Origin: Rickettsiales bacterium
GTDB taxonomy: Bacteria > Pseudomonadota > Alphaproteobacteria > Rs-D84
Assembly: GCA_031283565.1 (NCBI GenBank)
Contig: JAITBM010000015.1
Location: 1 to 8,348, forward strand
Length of the DNA: 8,348 nt
Direction: 5' to 3'
Shown here: positions 1 through 4,707 of the stretch, one piece after another
Layout of the letters: every line of letters starts with the position of its first letter
Position numbering within the stretch: position 1 is the stretch's first letter
Made by a program: the position numbers and the translations under genes
Notes under the pieces: model-generated
What the model saw: the letters and a program-made list of their open reading frames with translations, nothing else
The model's database searches: none
What the model was told of the DNA's origin: nothing

Positions 1-578
1 GCGCGGCCGGCCGGCCCGTCGAATCGGACGACGCCTACGAATACCGCGTGAAGCGGGTGTACGTATACGGCGGATACAATCTGCACTTCGCCGTTCAGCC
101 GATTCGCAATCCGGCATATATCGACACAGGATCGGCCTATGCCGGGGGCTTGGAGGCGGCGCTCGGCTTTCGCCTGGCCGACACGTTCCGCATAGATTTC
201 GCCTATGGAAATATCAGGGACAAATGGTGGATGGAGCTGAGCGGCGCGGACCAGATTTTGGAACTGGACGGCCATGCCGGATTTGTCAACCTCATATTTG
301 ATGCCAAGCTTCCCGCGAAATACCAGATGTTCCGAACCAGTCCGCTGGTTCCATTCGCCGGATTCGGGGCGGGGTTCCTGTGGCATGACGCCGACCGGCT
401 GGCAAACCGGATGACAGGCGCATACGATCTTATCGCCGGCGTGTCTGTAGAAATTAACAGGACTCTGGCCCTGCAAGTCGCGTACAAATACATAAAGCAG
501 CTGAATAACAGACTGGCCGGGGCGGATTATGCGCCCGCCAGCCATAACGTCGGCGCCGGCGTGCGGCTCAGCTTTTAA
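1..578 (+). CDS. Outer-membrane beta-barrel protein, 3' part (partial)
   Basis: The reading frame (first full codon at base 3) is open from the left edge to a TAA at 576-578, giving about 191 visible residues. A GTG at 48 could be taken as a start, but the frame upstream of it has no stop and no ribosome binding site is apparent, so I read this as the C-terminal part of a longer protein. The visible part has alternating polar/hydrophobic strands rich in Gly and aromatics, such as VYVYGGYNL, FRIDFAYGN and LALQVAYKYI, and ends in VGAGVRLSF. A C-terminal Phe after a final amphipathic strand is the usual BAM-recognised signal of outer-membrane barrels. The pattern fits small OmpA-like or surface-antigen porin folds, but I cannot assign a particular family or function. 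It is followed after 12 bases by the YraN gene and may be cotranscribed with it. Confidence 0.75.
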   Translation, partial: AAGRPVESDDAYEYRVKRVYVYGGYNLHFAVQPIRNPAYIDTGSAYAGGLEAALGFRLADTFRIDFAYGNIRDKWWMELSGADQILELDGHAGFVNLIFDAKLPAKYQMFRTSPLVPFAGFGAGFLWHDADRLANRMTGAYDLIAGVSVEINRTLALQVAYKYIKQLNNRLAGADYAPASHNVGAGVRLSF

Positions 579-590
579 TTCGGGGGGACG

Positions 591-935
591 ATGATGACTG
601 CACGCTCTTCGGGATTGTTCGCTGAATGGTACGCAAGGCAGTTCCTGCGCCTGCACGGTTTCCGCATCTTGGCTTCGCGCTATATCACGGGGCGGTTTAC
701 CGGCAGGGCGGAACTGGATATAATCGCGCGGCGCGGCGACATGGCGATCTTTGTGGAAGTGAAGAAGCGCTCCACGGCGGAGCTTGGCGTCGATGCAGTG
801 TCGTCCGCACAAGCGGGGCGTCTCCGCGCGGCCGCCGAAAACTGGATCCGCCGCAACAGATGGACGGGCCCCGCGCGGTTCGACCTGGCGGTCGTGTCCG
901 GCCTGCGCATACGCTGGTTCAAAAACGCAGTGTGA
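591..935 (+). CDS. yraN: YraN family (UPF0102) putative endonuclease
   Basis: This 114-residue protein is about the usual length for YraN/UPF0102. The family has a restriction-endonuclease-like (Hjc-type) fold; its cellular role is not settled. The recognisable core is GRAELDIIAR (residues 38-47) followed by IFVEVKKR (53-60). Together these form the PD-(D/E)XK-like active site with Asp43, Glu56 and Lys58; Glu12 in the N-terminal helix is likely also part of it. The N-terminal segment AEWYARQFLRLHGFRIL matches the family's first helix and strand. Two ATGs sit in tandem (591 and 594), preceded by a run of six G at 582-587 acting as a purine-rich ribosome binding site, so either may be used. The gene begins 12 bases after the barrel protein and is followed by an 80-base gap before bamE. 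The active-site residues are all present, so it appears intact. Confidence 0.88.
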   Translation: MMTARSSGLFAEWYARQFLRLHGFRILASRYITGRFTGRAELDIIARRGDMAIFVEVKKRSTAELGVDAVSSAQAGRLRAAAENWIRRNRWTGPARFDLAVVSGLRIRWFKNAV

Positions 936-976
936 GCCGCCTAACGCCGTTTAACGGACGCCCGGGCACTAAATTC

Positions 977-1005
977 TGGACAGGCCGCGTTTTTTTTGCT
1001 ATACA
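977..1005 (+). promoter_or_regulatory. Candidate sigma-70 promoter of bamE
   Basis: TGGACA (977-982) and TATACA (1000-1005) are separated by exactly 17 bases, with a run of eight T in the spacer. The expected transcription start is near 1011-1012, only four or five bases before the bamE ATG at 1016. The hexamers match consensus at 5/6 and 4/6 positions. This is a prediction from pattern only. Confidence 0.5.
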
Positions 1006-1015
1006 TGCCTGGAAA

Positions 1016-1447
1016 ATGAAATTTGCCGCGCTCCTTTTTTCCGCCCTGCCGCTCGCCGCATGCACGATGCAGACGAAGCACCGCGGATACATTTTTCCGT
1101 CTGATTTGGAAATGCAAGTCGCCGAAATCAAAACAACCGCCGAATTGGAGAAAAAGCTTGGCAGTCCGCAGGCAAGGACAATCTTCGGCGATTCAGCTTG
1201 GATTTATTACGGGGCCGATGAAAATTATCGCGGGCCCCTGCCTTTGTCCTATGGCAACAAGACGGCGCTGCTGGCATGGTCAAAGAACGGAAAAATCACA
1301 GGAAAGAAAATCCTCCGCGGAGACGATTTTCCGCATGTGTGGATAGATGACGGCGAAACTCCGATTCCGGCGGCTATCGAACTCAACGCCCTGCAGGAAT
1401 TGGTGAACAATGTCGGCCGCTTCACACCCGCCGGACTTGGGCAATAA
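1016..1447 (+). CDS. bamE: BamE-like outer-membrane lipoprotein (SmpA/OmlA family)
   Basis: The protein has 143 residues and starts with a lipoprotein signal peptide. A Lys follows the initial Met, then a hydrophobic stretch, then the lipobox L-A-A-C with Cys16 as the lipidated residue and Thr at +2, which suits outer-membrane sorting. The mature part follows the alphaproteobacterial BamE layout: RGYIFPSDL, a helix leading to LEKKLGSPQ, then AWIYYG, a strand with LLAWSKNGKI, and the C-terminal ALQELVNNVGRF motif. BamE is an accessory lipoprotein of the BAM complex, which inserts beta-barrels into the outer membrane. The same frame stays open upstream to 626, but that stretch overlaps yraN in another frame. 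The ATG at 1016, directly before the signal peptide, is therefore the sensible start. A GGA lies only 2-3 bases before it, so the ribosome binding site is poor. BamE assignment is by motif recognition, not alignment. Confidence 0.8.
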   Translation: MKFAALLFSALPLAACTMQTKHRGYIFPSDLEMQVAEIKTTAELEKKLGSPQARTIFGDSAWIYYGADENYRGPLPLSYGNKTALLAWSKNGKITGKKILRGDDFPHVWIDDGETPIPAAIELNALQELVNNVGRFTPAGLGQ

Positions 1448-1449
1448 TA

Positions 1450-1496
1450 TGCCGGCGCGCGTTTTTGCCGGCGCAAGCAGCGGCTCGTGTTTTTTT
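1450..1496 (+). terminator. Possible terminator after bamE
   Basis: Two copies of GCCGGC (1451-1456 and 1467-1472) can pair across a 10-base loop. Alternatively GCCG at 1467-1470 can pair with CGGC at 1481-1484, followed five bases later by a run of seven T (1490-1496). The stem next to the T-tract is only 4 bp and the T-tract overlaps the -35 region of the tRNA promoter, so this is a weak call. Confidence 0.3.
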
Positions 1497-1497
1497 G

Positions 1498-1526
1498 TTG
1501 AAAGCCATGAAAAAAGCGGATATAAT
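1498..1526 (+). promoter_or_regulatory. Sigma-70 promoter of tRNA-Val
   Basis: TTGAAA (1498-1503), a 17-base spacer, and a perfect TATAAT (1521-1526). The expected start at about 1533 is three bases before the mature 5' end of the tRNA at 1536, so very little 5' trimming would be needed. Spacing, hexamers and position all agree. Confidence 0.8.
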
Positions 1527-1535
1527 TTCCGCATC

Positions 1536-1612
1536 GGATGACTAGCTCAGCTGGTTAGAGCACTTCGTTCACATCGAAGGGGTCGGGGGTTCGAGTCCCT
1601 CGTCATCCACCA
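1536..1612 (+). tRNA. tRNA-Val (anticodon CAC)
   Basis: All arms can be drawn. The acceptor stem pairs GGATGAC (1536-1542) with GTCATCC (1602-1608). The D stem pairs GCTC (1545-1548) with GAGC (1558-1561). The anticodon stem pairs CTTCG (1563-1567) with CGAAG (1575-1579) around the loop TTCACAT, giving anticodon CAC at 1570-1572, which reads the valine codon GUG. The variable loop is 1580-1584, and the T arm (1585-1601) has loop TTCGAGT with one G-T pair in its stem. Discriminator A1609 is followed by an encoded CCA (1610-1612). At 77 bases it is intact and driven by a near-consensus promoter directly upstream. Confidence 0.96.
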
Positions 1613-1855
1613 GCATTGGAATTTCGCGCCATGCGAACTCTGACATAAAATCCCTGCCGCCAGAATGACAAATACCCTGCACAATCAGCATCCCGCGGGC
1701 TTTTGGGCTGAATTTGATACAACGGTTTTTCACGCCGTTTACGCACTATGCTAGCCTTTCTATAAATACACATTTTGAAACAGGCCACAGCCGCCCGCAC
1801 CAAGGCAAACATGACCGGCGTTTTACCGGATCAGCAGCTTCATTCCAGTTAAACA
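1613..1855. other. Gene-free spacer between tRNA-Val and the HD gene
   Basis: No protein-sized ORF is supported here; the one minus-strand frame runs into the tRNA and resembles nothing known to me. There is no clear T-tailed hairpin directly after the tRNA. A short inverted repeat AACGG/CCGTT (1721-1725 and 1735-1739, loop 9) lies in the middle. A plus-strand promoter-like pair follows at 1738-1766. A 13-codon ORF (1811-1852) with AAGG six bases before its ATG is visible but too short to call. Confidence 0.5.
1738..1766 (+). promoter_or_regulatory. Weak plus-strand promoter candidate facing the HD gene
   Basis: TTTACG (1738-1743) and TATAAA (1761-1766) are 17 bases apart, matching consensus at 4/6 and 5/6. 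A transcript from about 1773 would run into the 3' end of the HD gene in antisense. Such matches arise by chance in AT-rich DNA, so confidence is low. Confidence 0.25.
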
Positions 1856-2839
1856 TTAATCAAACCTCTTGATTTTGTATTCAACGTATTTCGGACACGA
1901 TTGAATGTATTTTTTATATTCCGCGTCTATGTCGGATAATCTGAATATCTGGCCATCTTTATCCATAAACCGCGGATCAATGCGCCGGACTTTGTTATAT
2001 TCCGTTTCAAAATCACCATCAGATTGCGCGCGGCAATCCATCGGGTCGGCATACAGTAATGAAAAATCAACCCCGGCTAACGCCAGTTTTCTGACGATTT
2101 GCATATCTTCTAAATCAAAGAAATCTTGACGCGTCAGAATTCCCGACGCAATTGCATCGCTGCATATCTTTTTCATTGCCGCCTCGTAAAAAACCCCGGC
2201 AAAGGAGGAATAAATTTCTTCATCGGCTTGATTAAATGCGCGCGCAAATATTCGCGCAGATTCCAAATCTTTCATAATAAAGCCATCCGAAGTCGGAATA
2301 AACAAATTTGCCAATTCCTTTTCATCCACATCCAGCAATTTTCCATACTGTTTAAAATGAGGGATTATGCGCAGCGAATAATCCATTCTATCAGCGCACA
2401 AATCCGGCAAATCCTTCTCTTTCAATTTGAAACGCGATTCATCCAAAATTTGATTCAAATCAAATCCCGCATCGGTTATTATGTCGGCCAGCTCAGAATT
2501 TTTAACAAAATTATCATGTATCGAATCCTGATACGCGGATGTTTGCTCAGAATTCTTGCCGCCGAACAATCTGTCCGACAAATGTGAAAAAGCAGTGTGC
2601 GAAACATCATGTATCAGCCCGGAAATTTGCTCTTCGATGGATGCGCCGTATTTGCGCAGCAACATTAGCACGCCAATCGAATGTTCGTACCGCGTATCTG
2701 ATTTCGGAAACGGGCAGCCGGGCGCCCAGCATCCCATTTGGATTCCATAAAGCCTTTGAAATGGTTTTGATAAAACAATTTTCTCAAATACAGGTTCTTC
2801 GGCTTCTAAAACACCATAAATTCTATCAATAAAAATCAT
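1856..2839 (-). CDS. HD-domain phosphohydrolase (SAMHD1/dGTPase-like, COG1078 type)
   Basis: This 327-residue protein belongs to the HD metal-dependent phosphohydrolases that include SAMHD1 and dNTP triphosphohydrolases. The metal-binding set is visible: His53 in RYEHSIGV, His77-Asp78 in IHDVSHTAFSH, and Asp150 in CADRMDYSLR, four residues before Tyr154 as in SAMHD1. His81, His86, Asp89 and His108 could supply the further active-site residues known from that group. The region before His53 (FQRLYGIQMG) also fits the family. The substrate could be dNTPs or another phosphoester; I cannot tell which. I start at the ATG at 2839 rather than 2872 because AAAGGT lies six bases before it. A weak promoter (TTGGAC 2891-2886, TATGCT 2868-2863) may lie upstream. 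Base composition is unlike its neighbours: two 60-base lines inside the gene hand-count to 43% and 33% GC, against 67% for a line in the M48 gene. It stands alone, without an operon partner, and looks laterally acquired. Confidence 0.85.
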   Translation of the reverse strand: MIFIDRIYGVLEAEEPVFEKIVLSKPFQRLYGIQMGCWAPGCPFPKSDTRYEHSIGVLMLLRKYGASIEEQISGLIHDVSHTAFSHLSDRLFGGKNSEQTSAYQDSIHDNFVKNSELADIITDAGFDLNQILDESRFKLKEKDLPDLCADRMDYSLRIIPHFKQYGKLLDVDEKELANLFIPTSDGFIMKDLESARIFARAFNQADEEIYSSFAGVFYEAAMKKICSDAIASGILTRQDFFDLEDMQIVRKLALAGVDFSLLYADPMDCRAQSDGDFETEYNKVRRIDPRFMDKDGQIFRLSDIDAEYKKYIQSCPKYVEYKIKRFD

Positions 2840-3088
2840 AGCTGGACCTTTTGATTGGCAGCAGCATATCATATTGTTTTGCGATGTCCAAATTAAAACA
2901 TCAAATTCCTGATCTGCAAACGGGTCGCGTTTCCCGGCGATTTCAATAACATTTGCAGATCGATGCGCAGCGGTTTAATCAGCTGTTCATTGGTTTCAAC
3001 AATTGTGCCGTTGCGCCAAGCAGGATATCCTTATCTTTTTATGCCACATGGCGCCGGATAGAAAACCCGGGGAATTGAACCTGATTAT
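2840..3088. other. Gene-free spacer between the HD gene and the deacetylase
   Basis: No credible ORF. Besides the 10-bp inverted repeat, it holds a 10-base palindrome AGGATATCCT (near 3020-3030) inside a wider 6-bp inverted repeat GCGCCA/TGGCGC (3013-3018 and 3049-3054). The concentration of inverted repeats is notable, but no T-tailed terminator for the deacetylase gene (stop at 3091-3089) is obvious. Confidence 0.45.
2911..2961. repeat. 10-bp perfect inverted repeat upstream of the HD gene
   Basis: GATCTGCAAA (2911-2920) is repeated in inverted orientation as TTTGCAGATC (2952-2961), with a 31-base loop. Inside the loop CGGG (2921-2924) directly continues the left arm and can pair with CCCG (2933-2936), so the region could fold as a two-part structure. 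The left arm is 72 bases before the HD gene start, upstream of its possible promoter. It could be an operator, a transcript structure or a scar of an insertion; the sequence does not decide. Confidence 0.55.
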
Positions 3089-3928
3089 TTACGACAGCAG
3101 CGGGCAGCTCGCAACGAGTTTTTTACGCGCGCATGGACGGCGGCGCCGCATGGGACGGACGCTTCGCCGAAACCGCGATCTTAACGATTTTCCCGGCGGC
3201 GTTTTCGGCAGCAGGGCGAAAGCGAAGCCGCGCTTTTTCAATTCAACGACGGCGCGCGCGAGCCCTTCGCGCGTTCCGCTTTCCGGCTTGTTCATGTGCG
3301 CAAGAATTATGTCGCCGCCTTTTGCCTTGACGGCAGCCGCATAAACCGCCCGGGGCGGCAGAGTCGCGCCAGCGTCCGCGGAAATTGCAAATCCTGCGGC
3401 CGCGATCCTGCTCGCCGCCAAAAGCGCAAGGGCACCATCGTCGTAAAACGCGGTGCCGGATCGGTACCATTTCGGCGGGCACGCGCCAATGCTTGCCACG
3501 GCCCTCGCTCCGCCGTCAAGCTCGGCGCGAAACCCGGCTTCGTCTTTTGCCCCCGCGATTTTGTATGCGGCGCGCCCCGATACGGACGCGGGTCTGTGCT
3601 CTGCGCCATGATTCTGGATCAGAAACAGCGGGTCTGCCGCGAGCTCTTCGGCCGCCTTGCGATTGGCCCCTATCCAAGCGCCGGTCATGAAAAGCGTCGC
3701 CGGTATTTTTTCGGCTCTCAGAAATTCGATAAGTTTTCTGTCATGCTTGCCGCCGCACGCGTCAAGCGTCAGATATATCTTTTTATCACCGCCGATCCTA
3801 TCCACAATCCCCGCGCCGTGGCTGCCCCAAAAAGCGCACGCCGAGCAAGGGGCCGCCGCGAAACAAGCCGACAAAAAACGCGCGAGCAAAGCCCGCGCGA
3901 AGCTGCGTTTGCCTTGCACCTTGCTCAT
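3089..3928 (-). CDS. Exported polysaccharide deacetylase (NodB-like, carbohydrate esterase 4 type)
   Basis: The 279-residue protein is a NodB-homology deacetylase, a family that removes acetyl groups from sugar polymers outside the cytoplasm. Motif 1 is YLTLDACGG (Asp56), motif 2 is NHGAEHRP (His107 and His111), motif 3 is YRSGTAFYDD (Arg156), followed by ADAGAT (185-189) and ILAHMNKP (His211). This set, with Ala in place of the second motif-1 Asp, is that of a recognisable subfamily rather than a lesion. Residues 1-32 form a signal sequence: basic start, hydrophobic stretch, then either a lipobox-like L-S-A-C ending at Cys22 or signal peptidase I cleavage near ACA. The ATG at 3928 lies one base after the rplY stop; its only purine-rich stretch is inside the end of rplY, so translation is probably coupled. 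An upstream in-frame ATG at 3973 would overlap rplY and push the signal peptide inward, so I reject it. A 34-residue Arg-rich tail (246-279) follows the domain. The true substrate is unknown. Confidence 0.83.
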   Translation of the reverse strand: MSKVQGKRSFARALLARFLSACFAAAPCSACAFWGSHGAGIVDRIGGDKKIYLTLDACGGKHDRKLIEFLRAEKIPATLFMTGAWIGANRKAAEELAADPLFLIQNHGAEHRPASVSGRAAYKIAGAKDEAGFRAELDGGARAVASIGACPPKWYRSGTAFYDDGALALLAASRIAAAGFAISADAGATLPPRAVYAAAVKAKGGDIILAHMNKPESGTREGLARAVVELKKRGFAFALLPKTPPGKSLRSRFRRSVRPMRRRRPCARKKLVASCPLLS

Positions 3929-3929
3929 C

Positions 3930-4616
3930 TTATTTTTTTGCTTCCGGCTTTTTTGCCTCTGCCTTTTTGCCATCCGGCTTCTTTTCGTCGGCCTTGGGCG
4001 CGGCGGCGGGCGCCGCAGCCGTGCCGGCCGCAGGAGCCGCCGCCTCTTCTTCCTTCATCTTGCCGGTTATTGTAACAAGGGCAAGGTCCGCCTGGCGCAA
4101 TCCAAGCTTGACGCCGTCCGGCAGCGACAAGTCGCCCCCGTGAATCGTGTCGGTTATGTTCATGCTCGCAATGTCGATGTCGATCCTGTCGGGAATGTCG
4201 TCCACCAGAGCCTCTATCAAAATGCTTCGCACGGCGAAGTTAAGGGCGCCGCCAAGCTTCAATCCCTTTGAAGTCTCGACATTTAAAAGTCCGAGCGGCA
4301 CGCTGACCGACACGGGCGCGCCGATGTCTATGCGCTTGAAGTCCGCATGCATCGGAACGTCTTTGACCGGATGATACTGTATGTCGACCAGCATCGCATT
4401 TTCTTTAGACGCCCCCGTGTCTATGACGAACAGCTTTGTCCGCAGGCCCGGCTTTTTGATAAGCTCGCCGAAGACATGCCCGTCAAGCTCTATGGCCAAC
4501 GGAGCGGCATTGTTCCCGTAGACGATGGCGGGGATATTGTTTTCTTTTCGCACTTTGCGCGCAGCCCCCTTGCCGCACGCTGGGCGCGGCTTCGCGCTGA
4601 TTTCGATTTTTGCCAT
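3930..4616 (-). CDS. rplY: 50S ribosomal protein bL25 (Ctc/TL5 long form)
   Basis: The 228-residue protein binds 5S rRNA in the large ribosomal subunit. The N-terminal RNA-binding domain (about 1-95) shows GKGAARKVRK, IPAIVYG (28-34) and the signature DIQYHPVKDVPMHADFKRI (78-96). A second beta-rich CTC/TL5 domain (about 100-186) follows, with IDIDIASM and GVKLGLRQ. The last 40 or so residues are a low-complexity Ala/Pro then Lys/Glu tail, common in alphaproteobacterial L25. It is more than twice the length of the 94-residue E. coli form but normal for the two-domain type. The start at 4616 has AAGGAA (4627-4622) five bases upstream. A strong promoter lies between it and the M48 gene. The usual alphaproteobacterial follower, pth, is not next to it; a deacetylase gene is. 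Confidence 0.97.
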   Translation of the reverse strand: MAKIEISAKPRPACGKGAARKVRKENNIPAIVYGNNAAPLAIELDGHVFGELIKKPGLRTKLFVIDTGASKENAMLVDIQYHPVKDVPMHADFKRIDIGAPVSVSVPLGLLNVETSKGLKLGGALNFAVRSILIEALVDDIPDRIDIDIASMNITDTIHGGDLSLPDGVKLGLRQADLALVTITGKMKEEEAAAPAAGTAAAPAAAPKADEKKPDGKKAEAKKPEAKK

Positions 4617-4635
4617 AATAGTTCCTTATATATGC

Positions 4636-4655
4636 GCGGCCTCCAAGGGTGCCGC
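4636..4655 (-). promoter_or_regulatory. Hairpin in the rplY leader
   Basis: GCGGC and GCCGC pair (4655-4651 with 4640-4636, loop 10) almost at the predicted 5' end of the rplY mRNA, leaving the ribosome binding site at 4627-4622 free. It may protect the transcript end or bind protein; no known L25 leader motif was recognised. Confidence 0.35.
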
Positions 4656-4663
4656 ATGGCGCG

Positions 4664-4691
4664 ATTATATACCTTTTTGAGCGAAAGTCAA
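4664..4691 (-). promoter_or_regulatory. Sigma-70 promoter of rplY
   Basis: On the minus strand TTGACT (4691-4686), a 16-base spacer and a perfect TATAAT (4669-4664). The predicted start is near 4657, giving a leader of about 40 bases. It sits directly after the end of the M48 gene (stop at 4710-4708), so rplY and the deacetylase form a separate transcription unit. Confidence 0.78.
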
Positions 4692-4707
4692 ATGCCAAGG
4701 CATGGCT

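Noticed and set aside
626..1015. Upstream extension of the bamE frame through yraN
   Set aside because: It is the out-of-frame shadow of yraN; the lipoprotein signal sequence starts at the ATG at 1016.
1603..1812. 69-codon minus-strand ORF after the tRNA
   Set aside because: It reads into the tRNA gene in antisense, has no recognisable domain and no clear ribosome binding site.
1602..3088. tRNA-Val as attachment site for an island carrying the HD gene
   Set aside because: I searched by eye for a repeat of the tRNA 3' end in the spacer beyond the HD gene and found none, and there is no integrase in the window.
3047..3090. tRNA-like remnant (GGTTCAATTCC on the minus strand near 3071-3081)
   Set aside because: The loop resembles a T arm but the flanking bases do not pair and no other tRNA arm can be drawn.
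3926..3942. Programmed frameshift at the A7 run before the rplY stop, fusing bL25 to the deacetylase
   Set aside because: A +1 shift would join the frames, but a signal peptide behind a ribosomal protein makes no sense and simple stop-start coupling explains the layout.
3296..4271. Long plus-strand ORFs across the deacetylase and rplY genes
   Set aside because: They are high-GC shadows, rich in Arg, Pro and Cys without domain pattern, opposite two well-recognised genes.
4692..4703. ATGCC-AA-GGCAT hairpin after the M48 gene as a terminator
   Set aside because: The stem is at most 5 bp and no continuous T-run follows; it overlaps the -35 side of the rplY promoter.
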